Part shown: positions 1 to 6,164 of the stretch, piece by piece
Layout of the letters: each line of letters starts with the position of its first letter
Position numbering within the stretch: position 1 is the stretch's first letter
Assembly: GCA_016292805.1 (NCBI GenBank)
Contig: JAEDFM010000066.1
Coordinates: forward strand, 1 to 6,550
DNA from: Treponema sp.
GTDB taxonomy: Bacteria > Spirochaetota > Spirochaetia > Treponematales > Treponemataceae
DNA: 6,550 nucleotides
Reading direction: 5' to 3'
The notes under the pieces: model-generated
Told to the model about the DNA's origin: nothing
Seen by the model: only the letters and a program-made list of their open reading frames with translations
The model's database searches: none
Translations under genes and position numbers: made by a program

Positions 1-54
1 GCTGAGATAATAAGCCGTTATATGACATCCGCAAGTGATGTTTATAATATATAA
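1..54 (+). CDS. Possible C-terminal end of a plus-strand gene (partial)
   Basis: The first reading frame is open from the window edge through 17 codons and closes with TAA at 52-54, giving AEIISRYMTSASDVYNI. The other two plus frames are closed by stops within the first few codons. Seventeen codons are too few to identify a family, and an open stretch this short can occur by chance. If real, the gene would converge on the hydrogenase gene with a roughly 50-bp gap. The minus strand is also open from an ATG at 28 to the window edge, but it has no ribosome binding site, so I prefer the plus-strand reading. Low confidence. Confidence 0.3.
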   Translation, partial: AEIISRYMTSASDVYNI

Positions 55-104
55 AAATGCAGAATTCTTGTCAATTACTTATACAAAAAAATATTACAAA
101 TTTT

Positions 105-1565
105 TTATTCAACATTACTATCTTTTACATATTTATCAAGCTGGATATTTGCAACATTAACCTTTGTAATTACACAAGGTCCTGCTACACAGCCACCTTC
201 GCAAGACATAACTTCTACCAGGTTGCCTGCTGTTTCTGGTGCTTCAATTCGGCCTGCATTAATATCACCATACATCTTAAGCTTTTTCATACCATTTTTA
301 TCAAGACCATTAATTACATCAAACTTCAATTTTTCAGGGTTTGAAAGTCTTAATTTAACAGCTTCAGCAACTCCACCTGTTCTTGCAAAGTTACGACCGC
401 TAGAACTGGCTTTATTTCCTATTTCAATTTTTTCCTGTTTTGCAGGTACAATATCCTGAGCATCAAAAAAGGCGCTTAACTCTTCTGCCGAAATTACATA
501 ATCAACAAATTCATCATCAAAACCTTCCCGTCGTTTAGCAAGACAGGGACCAATGAAAACAGTTATACAATCAGGATCTTCCTGTTTAGCAAGCTCTGCA
601 GTGTAATGCATTGGACTTCTAGTTTCTGATACACATGAATCCAAATCAGGTACATGTATATGTACAGCTCTAACATAAGCCGAACAGCAGGAAGTTGTCA
701 TCAATTTATCTCCCCTAGCCATTCGTTCTTCAAATTCTTTTGCTTCTTTTTCTGCAGTAATATCAGCACCTTTTGCAACTTCAATAATTTTACTAAAGCC
801 TGATTTTTTAAATGCTGTATATAATTGGGCAGGCTCACATTTAAACTGTGAAGCAATTGCGGGTGCAAACAATGCCACAACTTTTTTACCATTCATTATA
901 TGTTTAATAACATCAACAAGCTGACTTTTATCCATCATGGCACCAAAAGGACATGACTGCATACATTTACCGCAATATATACATTTATGGAAATCAATAA
1001 TTTCGTGACCATCCTCCCCTTTAGAAATTGCTCCTACAGGACAGGCAGCTTCACATGGAACTGTAATCTTAATGATTGCATGATAAGGACAGTTCTGTTC
1101 ACATAATCCACAGTGAATACATTTTTCTGCATCAATATGAGCGTGATGAACAATATGAATAGCTTTTTTAGGACAGTTCATCATACAAGGTCTGGCGAAA
1201 CATCCCTGACAGGCATTTGTAACCATAAAATTCTGTTTTACACAACCATTACAGGCTTCGTTCAAAACTGTAATCATTGGCCAGGTTGGCTTTTTTCTTT
1301 CCAAAGCTTCTTTGGCATATTCATCCAGCTCATGATCTTCGTTGTAATTTTCAACGGAAATTCCCATACGAGCAAGAATACGCATTTTTAATAATTCTCT
1401 ATCATGGAATAAACAACAACCAATTGGCATTGAACCAGCAGGTTTCATTTGAATAGGAATTCTATTTACTTCACGGCTGTCTAATTTACCAGAAAGCTGA
1501 AGCTTAGCAATTCTTACAAGTAATTCATGTTTTACATTTGCGGCATTGTTATTGATATTTAACAT
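105..1565 (-). CDS. [FeFe]-hydrogenase, group B type, monomeric with N-terminal ferredoxin-like domains
   Basis: Catalyses reversible 2H+ + 2e- = H2, probably with reduced ferredoxin as electron donor, in the cytoplasm (no signal peptide or membrane segment). I start at the ATG at 1563-1565 (486 aa). The longer frame from 1646 adds 27 hydrophobic residues unlike the family, whose N-terminus begins near the NxxxxVKxELLVRxAKL region seen here. Iron-sulfur motifs come first: C119-x2-C122-x4-C127-x3-C131, C149/152/155/159, C171/175 and C195/198/201/205. The H-cluster domain follows: L1 TSCC (291-294), L2 FIGPCLAK (337-344) with E347, and L3 E451-x-M453-x-C455-x3-C459 followed by AGPC. The FIGPC form of L2 and GPC ending of L3 fit group B rather than classical group A enzymes. 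Length fits the family. Oddity: L1 continues with Ser295 where Pro is usual. No HydE/F/G maturase is in view. It is divergent from the dehydrogenase gene; no convincing Shine-Dalgarno or promoter is visible, which weakens the exact start. Confidence 0.92.
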   Translation of the reverse strand: MLNINNNAANVKHELLVRIAKLQLSGKLDSREVNRIPIQMKPAGSMPIGCCLFHDRELLKMRILARMGISVENYNEDHELDEYAKEALERKKPTWPMITVLNEACNGCVKQNFMVTNACQGCFARPCMMNCPKKAIHIVHHAHIDAEKCIHCGLCEQNCPYHAIIKITVPCEAACPVGAISKGEDGHEIIDFHKCIYCGKCMQSCPFGAMMDKSQLVDVIKHIMNGKKVVALFAPAIASQFKCEPAQLYTAFKKSGFSKIIEVAKGADITAEKEAKEFEERMARGDKLMTTSCCSAYVRAVHIHVPDLDSCVSETRSPMHYTAELAKQEDPDCITVFIGPCLAKRREGFDDEFVDYVISAEELSAFFDAQDIVPAKQEKIEIGNKASSSGRNFARTGGVAEAVKLRLSNPEKLKFDVINGLDKNGMKKLKMYGDINAGRIEAPETAGNLVEVMSCEGGCVAGPCVITKVNVANIQLDKYVKDSNVE

Positions 1566-1719
1566 ATTTATATTTGTAACAAAAATTATTGTTAAAGAAA
1601 AGTAATCAATATGGACAAAAAGTCTTAACAAAATACAGAAAACCAATTATTATAGATTCAAAAGATAAAATACTAATACTATTTAAATTTTATTTTAAAT
1701 AGCAGGGAGAATAGATAGT
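1566..1719. promoter_or_regulatory. Divergent intergenic region between hydrogenase and dehydrogenase genes
   Basis: This 154-bp AT-rich gap must hold the promoters of both divergent genes. Visible symmetry: an 11-bp odd palindrome TTTGTAACAAA at 1573-1583, just upstream of the hydrogenase start; TTGTTAA at 1589-1595 facing TTAACAA at 1625-1631; and ATTTAAA/TTTAAAT arms at 1681-1687 and 1694-1700, just upstream of the dehydrogenase ribosome binding site. The TTGT...ACAA words resemble half-sites of the redox repressor Rex, but the spacing does not match the known Rex operator. A weak plus-strand promoter guess is TTCAAA (1657-1662) with a 17-bp spacer to TATTTA (1680-1685). None of these is firm. 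Confidence 0.4.
1704..1709 (+). promoter_or_regulatory. Ribosome binding site of the dehydrogenase gene
   Basis: AGGGAG lies 10 nt before the ATG at 1720. It supports this ATG as the start, together with the immediate Rossmann-fold N-terminus (MARKITIIGAG) expected for the family. Confidence 0.7.
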
Positions 1720-2667
1720 ATGGCAAGAAAAATTACTATTATTGGTGCCGGACAGGTTGGTTCTACAGTTGCATATGCTTTGACCCTTAAACAGCTTGCA
1801 TCAGAAATTGTTATTATTGATATCGTTAAAGAAAAAGCTATGGGTGAAGCAATGGATATCCGTCAGGGTACTCCTTTTATTGGACCTGTAAATGTTCGCG
1901 ATGGTGATTACGAAGATGCTAAAGGTTCTGATATTGTAATCTTTACTTCTGGTGTTGGTCGTAAACCAGGACAGTCTCGTCTTGACCTTACACAGACAAA
2001 CGTAAATATCACTAAATCTGTAATACCTTTAATTACAAGAGCATGTCCAGATGCACTTTATGTAATTGTTGCTAACCCAGTTGATATTCTTACTTACCAG
2101 TTCATTAAAATGTCTGGTATTCCTGCCAGCCGTATTTTCGGTACAGGTACAATGCTCGATACAGCACGTTTCCGCGCTCGCATTGCTGAAAACTATAAAG
2201 TTTGTCAGGAAAATGTTCATGGTTATGTATTCGGTGAACACGGAGATTCTTCGTTTGTTCCTTGGTCTTTGGCAAACATTGGTTCTATTCCAGTTGATGC
2301 TTATGCACCTTCTTACACTGGTAAAGATGTTCTTCCATCATTTGATAAAAATGATGTTGAAGACTATATCCGCAAATCTGGTGGTATTATTATTGCTGCT
2401 AAGAAATGTACAAACTATGGTATTGGTGTAACAACTGCTACTTTAGTTGAAGCATTAAACTACTCTACAGATTCAGTTCTTACAATTTCATCTATGCTTA
2501 ATGGTGAATATGGTATTTCTGATGTTTGTCTTTCAATTCCAACTATTGTTGGATGCAATGGTATTAAAGGCCATGTTGCTGTTCCACTTTTGGATTCTGA
2601 AGTTGAATCTCTCAGACACAGTGCTGAATGTCTTAAAGATGTAATTAAACAGATTGATTTCAACTAA
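1720..2667 (+). CDS. mdh: NAD-dependent L-lactate/malate dehydrogenase family protein; LDH-like, probably malate-specific
   Basis: A 2-hydroxyacid dehydrogenase of the LDH/MDH superfamily, 315 aa, the usual length, cytoplasmic. The Rossmann fold opens with GAGQVGS (9-15) and an acidic D34 at the end of the second strand, indicating NAD rather than NADP. Catalytic residues are present: R87 on the mobile loop, N119 (ANPVD), D147 and R150 (LDTARFR), and proton-relay H174 (GEHGDS). Overall the sequence resembles bacterial L-LDH (GTGTMLDTARFR, GEHGDSSFVPWS). The position that sets substrate choice, Gln102 in Bacillus LDH numbering, is instead Arg81 (SGVGRKPGQSR), as in malate dehydrogenases; E. 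coli MDH also uses Arg81, Arg87 and Asn119. LDH-type Thr231 (position 246) is kept. Known biochemistry: Gln102Arg alone turns a Bacillus LDH into an efficient MDH. With fumC immediately downstream, malate dehydrogenase is my preferred reading, and an automatic label of L-lactate dehydrogenase could be wrong. Transcription probably stops at the terminator 22 nt after the stop codon. Confidence 0.93.
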   Translation: MARKITIIGAGQVGSTVAYALTLKQLASEIVIIDIVKEKAMGEAMDIRQGTPFIGPVNVRDGDYEDAKGSDIVIFTSGVGRKPGQSRLDLTQTNVNITKSVIPLITRACPDALYVIVANPVDILTYQFIKMSGIPASRIFGTGTMLDTARFRARIAENYKVCQENVHGYVFGEHGDSSFVPWSLANIGSIPVDAYAPSYTGKDVLPSFDKNDVEDYIRKSGGIIIAAKKCTNYGIGVTTATLVEALNYSTDSVLTISSMLNGEYGISDVCLSIPTIVGCNGIKGHVAVPLLDSEVESLRHSAECLKDVIKQIDFN

Positions 2668-2689
2668 TCAAAACTGGTGATTACTTACG

Positions 2690-2727
2690 GAGGTGGTTTT
2701 CTTTATTGAAACCACCTCTTTTTTTTT
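2690..2727 (+). terminator. Intrinsic terminator after the dehydrogenase gene
   Basis: A perfect 10-bp stem, GAGGTGGTTT (2690-2699) with AAACCACCTC (2709-2718), has a 9-nt loop and is followed by nine T residues (2719-2727). It lies 22 nt after the dehydrogenase stop codon. This is a textbook rho-independent terminator, so the dehydrogenase and fumC genes are probably separate transcription units despite their adjacency. Confidence 0.9.
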
Positions 2728-2743
2728 GTATAATTTGTATAAT
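2706..2743 (+). promoter_or_regulatory. Predicted sigma-70-type promoter of fumC, overlapping the terminator
   Basis: TTGAAA (2706-2711) and TATAAT (2729-2734) are separated by exactly 17 bp, a near-consensus housekeeping promoter. The -35 box sits in the loop and right arm of the upstream terminator, and the T-tract forms the spacer. The -10 region is duplicated: TTGTATAAT occurs twice in tandem (2726-2734 and 2735-2743), though only the first copy is correctly spaced from the -35. The predicted transcript starts near 2741, giving fumC a leader of about 120 nt. Confidence 0.7.
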
Positions 2744-2779
2744 AAAAGAAACTTTAATTATCGGGTAACATCACCTTGA

Positions 2780-2831
2780 TAAAACAGTTCGTCAAGACAC
2801 GCTTCGCTTGAAGTCTTGACAAACTGTTTTA
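2780..2831. repeat. 19-bp inverted repeat with 14-nt loop, flanked by 9-bp direct repeats
   Basis: The arms at 2780-2798 and 2813-2831 are complementary over 19 positions with one mismatch (C2790 opposite A2821). The core is GTCAAGAC/GTCTTGAC and the outer part AAAACAG/CTGTTTT. The loop holds CTTCGCTTGAAG-like secondary symmetry. The word TAACATCAC occurs on both sides, at 2766-2774 and 2851-2859. There is no T-tract after the stem, so it is not a conventional terminator. It could be a small non-autonomous or REP-like element, or a leader RNA structure. Confidence 0.75.
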
Positions 2832-2843
2832 GCGATATTATCC

Positions 2844-2850
2844 GAGAGGA
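2844..2850 (+). promoter_or_regulatory. fumC: Ribosome binding site of fumC
   Basis: GAGAGGA ends 10 nt before the ATG at 2861 and decides the start. The upstream in-frame TTG at 2816 lies inside the inverted repeat and would add 15 residues unlike the family. Part of this site lies in the 3' arm of the small TTATCC/GGATAA hairpin. Confidence 0.75.
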
Positions 2851-2860
2851 TAACATCACT

Positions 2861-4252
2861 ATGGAATACAAAATTGAACATGACTCAATGGGTGAAGTTC
2901 GCGTACCAGCAGACAAATACTGGGGTGCTCAGACAGAACGCAGCCATGAAAACTTTGAAATTGGTGTTGGAATTGAAACAATGCCTCGTGAAATTACAAA
3001 AGCTTTCGGTTACCTTAAAAAGGCAGCTGCAATGGCTAACAATGCTCTTAAACCAGAAAAAATGACTGATGAAAAACTTAAGGCAATTTCACAGGCTTGT
3101 GAAGAAGTTATTTCTGGTTCTTTGAACGGCCACTTCCCATTAGTTGTATGGCAGACAGGTTCAGGTACACAGTCAAACATGAATGCTAACGAAGTTATTG
3201 CTAACCGTGCTAACGAAATTGCTGGTGCAAAACTTTGTCATCCAAATGATGATATCAATATGTCACAGTCTTCAAATGATACATTCCCTACTGCTCTTCA
3301 CATTATGTCTGTATTCGCAATTGAAGATAAACTCCTTCCAGCTGTAAATACATTAATCGAAACCTTCAAACGCCTTGAAAAAGAAAATGAAGGAATCGTA
3401 AAATCTGGCCGTACACACCTTCAGGATGCTGTACCTATTTCTTTTGATCAGGAAATTTCAGGCTGGAGAACATCTTTGGAAAGAGATGTTGAAATGCTTA
3501 AATCTTCACTTCCATATTTAAAGCAGCTTGCACTTGGTGGAACAGCAGTTGGTACAGGTCTTAATGCACCAAAAGGCTTTGACACAAAAGTTGCAGAATG
3601 TGTTTCTAAGCTTACAGGAAAAGATTTCGTAACAGCACCAAATAAATATCATGCTCTAACATCTAAAGATGAATTGGTATTTGCTCACGGAGCTGTAAAA
3701 GCTTTAGCTGCAGATATGATGAAGATTGCTAACGATGTTCGCTGGTTGGCGTCTGGTCCTCGTGACGGTCTTGGAGAAATCCATATTCCAGAAAATGAAC
3801 CAGGTTCATCAATTATGCCAGGTAAAGTAAACCCAACACAGTGCGAGGCTGTAACAATGGTTGCAGTTCAGGTTATGGGTAATGATGCAGCAATCAGCTT
3901 TGCAGCATCACAGGGTAACTTTGAATTGAATGTATTCATGCCAGTTATCGCTTACAACTTTGTACAGTCTTGCCGTCTTATGGCAGAAGCAATCTTGTCT
4001 TTCAACAAGAACTGTGCTGTTGGAATCAAAGCTAACAAAGAAAAGATGCACTACAACCTTTACAACTCTTTGATGCTCGTAACTGCATTGAATCCATACA
4101 TTGGCTACGAAAATGCTGCTAAAACAGCTCATAAAGCATTTGATGAAAACATCAGTCTTAAAGATGCCTGTGTTGGATTAGGCTTCCTTACAGCTGAAAA
4201 GTTTGATGAAGTATTCAAACCAGAAGCAATGGCATATCCACAGGGAAAATAA
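2861..4252 (+). CDS. fumC: Class II fumarate hydratase (fumarase C)
   Basis: Interconverts L-malate and fumarate in the cytoplasm; class II enzymes are iron-free, oxygen-stable homotetramers of the fumarase/aspartase superfamily. The 463-aa length from the ATG at 2861 is typical. Active-site segments are all present: TGSGTQSNMNANEV (99-112), SSNDT (137-141), GRTHLQDAVP (183-192) with catalytic-base H186, and the signature loop GSSIMPGKVNPTQCEA (315-330) with S316, K322 and N324. These match E. coli FumC residues with an offset of two. The GKVNPTQCEA form indicates fumarase rather than aspartase. Codons are biased to GGT, CGT, GCT, AAC and GAA, as in the dehydrogenase gene, suggesting high expression. 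It probably has its own promoter and a structured leader. Following a malate-type dehydrogenase, its likely direction under fermentation is malate to fumarate, towards succinate. No fumarate reductase is in the window. Confidence 0.97.
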   Translation: MEYKIEHDSMGEVRVPADKYWGAQTERSHENFEIGVGIETMPREITKAFGYLKKAAAMANNALKPEKMTDEKLKAISQACEEVISGSLNGHFPLVVWQTGSGTQSNMNANEVIANRANEIAGAKLCHPNDDINMSQSSNDTFPTALHIMSVFAIEDKLLPAVNTLIETFKRLEKENEGIVKSGRTHLQDAVPISFDQEISGWRTSLERDVEMLKSSLPYLKQLALGGTAVGTGLNAPKGFDTKVAECVSKLTGKDFVTAPNKYHALTSKDELVFAHGAVKALAADMMKIANDVRWLASGPRDGLGEIHIPENEPGSSIMPGKVNPTQCEAVTMVAVQVMGNDAAISFAASQGNFELNVFMPVIAYNFVQSCRLMAEAILSFNKNCAVGIKANKEKMHYNLYNSLMLVTALNPYIGYENAAKTAHKAFDENISLKDACVGLGFLTAEKFDEVFKPEAMAYPQGK

Positions 4253-4279
4253 GCTTGTAATTCATTAATCTAATCTATA

Positions 4280-4338
4280 AAAAAGGCTGTCCATTCTTTG
4301 TTGTACTTTTGCACTTCAATTTAATGGACAGCCTTTTT
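4280..4338. terminator. Bidirectional intrinsic terminator between fumC and the GH127 gene
   Basis: A perfect 16-bp stem, AAAAAGGCTGTCCATT (4280-4295) with AATGGACAGCCTTTTT (4323-4338), encloses a 27-nt loop. On the plus strand the GC-rich part ends in a T-run for fumC. On the minus strand the A-run becomes a T-run for the gene ending at 4359, so one hairpin can serve both convergent genes. The loop is unusually long for a terminator. Confidence 0.85.
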
Positions 4339-4358
4339 ATTTAAATAACCTTAAAAAA

Positions 4359-6158
4359 CTATTTTTTGGTAAAATACACTGTATAAGTTTCATCCTGTAT
4401 TTCATACAATGGCTTGAAAGTTATATTCTTTACCTGATTTTTGGTTATATAATTACTTTGCTTCCAGCTAAAAGAACTGTAAATATGTTCACTAAGCTGT
4501 TTAAAACTATCAGTCATATTATTTTCAGAAAATTTAATACCACAATCTTCATCTGTCAGTCCGGCTAATACAATTGGACCTTCCATAAATGCAACAAGAG
4601 TTTCATCACCTGGTAAAGGTACAGCCCTAACAGATGGATTAAAAATAATTTCTACACAATCATTATTCCACTTTCTATTGATTAATACATAATTATCCTT
4701 AATATCTAATTTAATTTTTCCGCCATTTAATAATATTAAAGGTTCATTATTACACCATTGTGGAATTCTGAATGCAATCTGTATATCTTTGTTGTTTGAA
4801 TTAACTTCAAATTTTATTTGCCATCGGGAAGTATTTGTTTTTGCAGTCTGTTCAAAAAAAGACTGAGTATCATAGAACTTCATATCAATATACTGATTAA
4901 TTTTAATATTGTTACTATTCAATTTACTTGGAATATATTGATTTACAAAAACCGTATTTTCATCTTCTGATAAAGCATAGCAAAGTTTTGCATAAATGGT
5001 TTGAGCCTGTACCATTGTTCCGTGGCAGCACCAGAAATCTCTTGTTTTACTTCCCCACTCTTTTTTACTTCCTGTTATTAAAGAAAGAAAATAGTCAGGG
5101 GTACCTGTAGTTTTGTTTTGTTGAGCTAAGAAACCATTATAAAGATTAAGTTCAATATAATCTGCATATTCAGATTTTCCCGTAAACTTATAAAGATATT
5201 GAGCTAATCTGACCATGTTATAGGTAGTGCAAAATTCCTGATCTCTATCACTTACAAAATTCCCAAACATCTGCTTAGGAATCCAGAATTCACCAGCATT
5301 ATTACCACCAGTGCAAAAATATCCTCTTTCAGTTACAGCATGTTTCCAAAAGTTAAGTGCAATTTTTAAATATTTTTCATCGTTGGTTATTTCATACATT
5401 TTGCAAGCTCCATGTGCTAAAGGAATACTTGCATTTGTATGAGTATTAGTTAAACAGTCTATATCCTTAATAAGCTGTTCAAAAGTCCATTCTTTAGAAT
5501 AAGCTTCAGCCAGTTTTAAATATTTTTCATCTTTTGTTGTGTCATAAAGACTGGCCCACATTTCAAGCATTCCACCATGTTCACCACGATAAATTGCTTC
5601 AGGACAATTTTCCTGCTCAAACTCAACCCAATCAACATACCAGTCAGCAAGATTTGAAAGTATTTTATAAGCCTTTTCATTTCCAGTATAAATATATGTA
5701 TGATAAAGCCCCATTACAGTTTTATGCATTGTATATTGTGGTGACCAAATATATTCAGTTCCTTCAAGACGTTTTAAATATGATTCAGGTATAGAGCCAA
5801 TCCATTTTCCACCGTTTAATTCTTGTAAATGTTCTAATTCATTGATAATTTGATTAATTCTATTTAAAAGTTCATTATCCTTATAAGTTGCATACAACAT
5901 TGAAGCAGCAGAAAGCCAGTGACCTAAAAAATGACCTCGCAACTGGCAAGAAGTCGATTCCCAACCAAAATGCATGTCAACATTGTTAAGATCATTTAAA
6001 ATTCCAGCATTTTCTAAAGGAACTCCAGCCTGTAAATAAAAATTCTGTAACAAATTTTTGGTTTTTAATTCCAAAAGATAATTTCTGTTTGTATTTTCTC
6101 TTTCCTTAAATATTCCATCTGAAAGCTTTACTGTACCATTTTCAAATTCTTTTAACAT
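4359..6158 (-). CDS. GH127-type (DUF1680) glycoside hydrolase, putative beta-L-arabinofuranosidase
   Basis: Predicted to release beta-linked L-arabinofuranose, or a related sugar, from plant-derived oligosaccharides. The 599-aa protein has no signal peptide, so it likely acts on imported oligosaccharides in the cytoplasm. The first half is an (alpha/alpha)-barrel with family-like segments WSPQYTMHK (138-146), EHGGMLEMWASLYDTTKDEKYLKLA (193-217) and NTHTNASIPLAHGA (238-251). The zinc/thiolate site of characterised GH127 enzymes is recognisable as E308-x-C310 and C377-C378 (DFWCCHGTM), with C377 the expected nucleophile; E290 is a candidate acid/base. A beta-rich C-terminal part follows. I chose the ATG at 6156-6158 because GAGGA (6165-6169) precedes it by 6 nt; the upstream ATG at 6179 lies in a TATAAT-like sequence and lacks a ribosome binding site. 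The gene stands alone, with no transporter beside it. It is visibly richer in A/T and in AAT, ATA and TTA codons than fumC, consistent with lower expression or acquisition. The exact sugar is uncertain, since related families share this fold. Confidence 0.9.
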   Translation of the reverse strand: MLKEFENGTVKLSDGIFKERENTNRNYLLELKTKNLLQNFYLQAGVPLENAGILNDLNNVDMHFGWESTSCQLRGHFLGHWLSAASMLYATYKDNELLNRINQIINELEHLQELNGGKWIGSIPESYLKRLEGTEYIWSPQYTMHKTVMGLYHTYIYTGNEKAYKILSNLADWYVDWVEFEQENCPEAIYRGEHGGMLEMWASLYDTTKDEKYLKLAEAYSKEWTFEQLIKDIDCLTNTHTNASIPLAHGACKMYEITNDEKYLKIALNFWKHAVTERGYFCTGGNNAGEFWIPKQMFGNFVSDRDQEFCTTYNMVRLAQYLYKFTGKSEYADYIELNLYNGFLAQQNKTTGTPDYFLSLITGSKKEWGSKTRDFWCCHGTMVQAQTIYAKLCYALSEDENTVFVNQYIPSKLNSNNIKINQYIDMKFYDTQSFFEQTAKTNTSRWQIKFEVNSNNKDIQIAFRIPQWCNNEPLILLNGGKIKLDIKDNYVLINRKWNNDCVEIIFNPSVRAVPLPGDETLVAFMEGPIVLAGLTDEDCGIKFSENNMTDSFKQLSEHIYSSFSWKQSNYITKNQVKNITFKPLYEIQDETYTVYFTKK

Positions 6159-6164
6159 TTTCCA

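Larger units (their letters stand above)
2758..2853 (+). promoter_or_regulatory. fumC: Structured fumC 5' leader with alternative pairings around the ribosome binding site
   Basis: Three pairings are visible. (a) A long hairpin, 2780-2798 with 2813-2831. (b) An outer 8-bp stem, TCGGGTAA (2761-2768) with TTATCCGA (2838-2845), including one G-U pair, that encloses it. (c) A local hairpin, TTATCC (2838-2843) with GGATAA (2848-2853), a GAGA loop between them. Pairings (b) and (c) use the same TTATCC strand. Only (c) buries the GGA of the Shine-Dalgarno sequence, so (b) would open the ribosome binding site. This matches no riboswitch class I recognise. Pairing is seen in the sequence; a regulatory role is inference. 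Confidence 0.45.

Noticed and set aside
1..28. Minus-strand gene start reading MSYNGLLSQ off the window edge
   Set aside because: No Shine-Dalgarno sequence precedes the ATG, and too few codons are visible to support it.
85..109. A-run and T-run as a terminator for the hydrogenase
   Set aside because: The pairing would be A-T only, with no GC-rich stem, and it overlaps the stop codon; not a credible terminator.
1113..1391. Plus-strand open frame of 92 codons within the hydrogenase gene
   Set aside because: It is antisense to the cysteine-rich ferredoxin region of a clearly recognised enzyme; a shadow frame.
1566..1646. Upstream ATG extending the hydrogenase by 27 residues
   Set aside because: The extension is hydrophobic and low in complexity, has no ribosome binding site and is not expected for this family, whose N-terminus is recognisable just after the ATG at 1565.
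2066..2431. Plus-strand open frame of 121 codons within the dehydrogenase gene
   Set aside because: It overlaps the dehydrogenase catalytic region out of frame and encodes a leucine-rich, family-less sequence; a shadow frame.
2816..2844. TTGACA in the inverted repeat as the -35 of a second fumC promoter
   Set aside because: At 17 bp the matching -10 is only TATCCG, and a start from there would fall within or beyond the ribosome binding site.
2816..2860. Upstream TTG start for fumC adding 15 residues
   Set aside because: It lies inside the right arm of the inverted repeat, has no ribosome binding site, and the ATG at 2861 has GAGAGGA upstream and a standard fumarase N-terminus.
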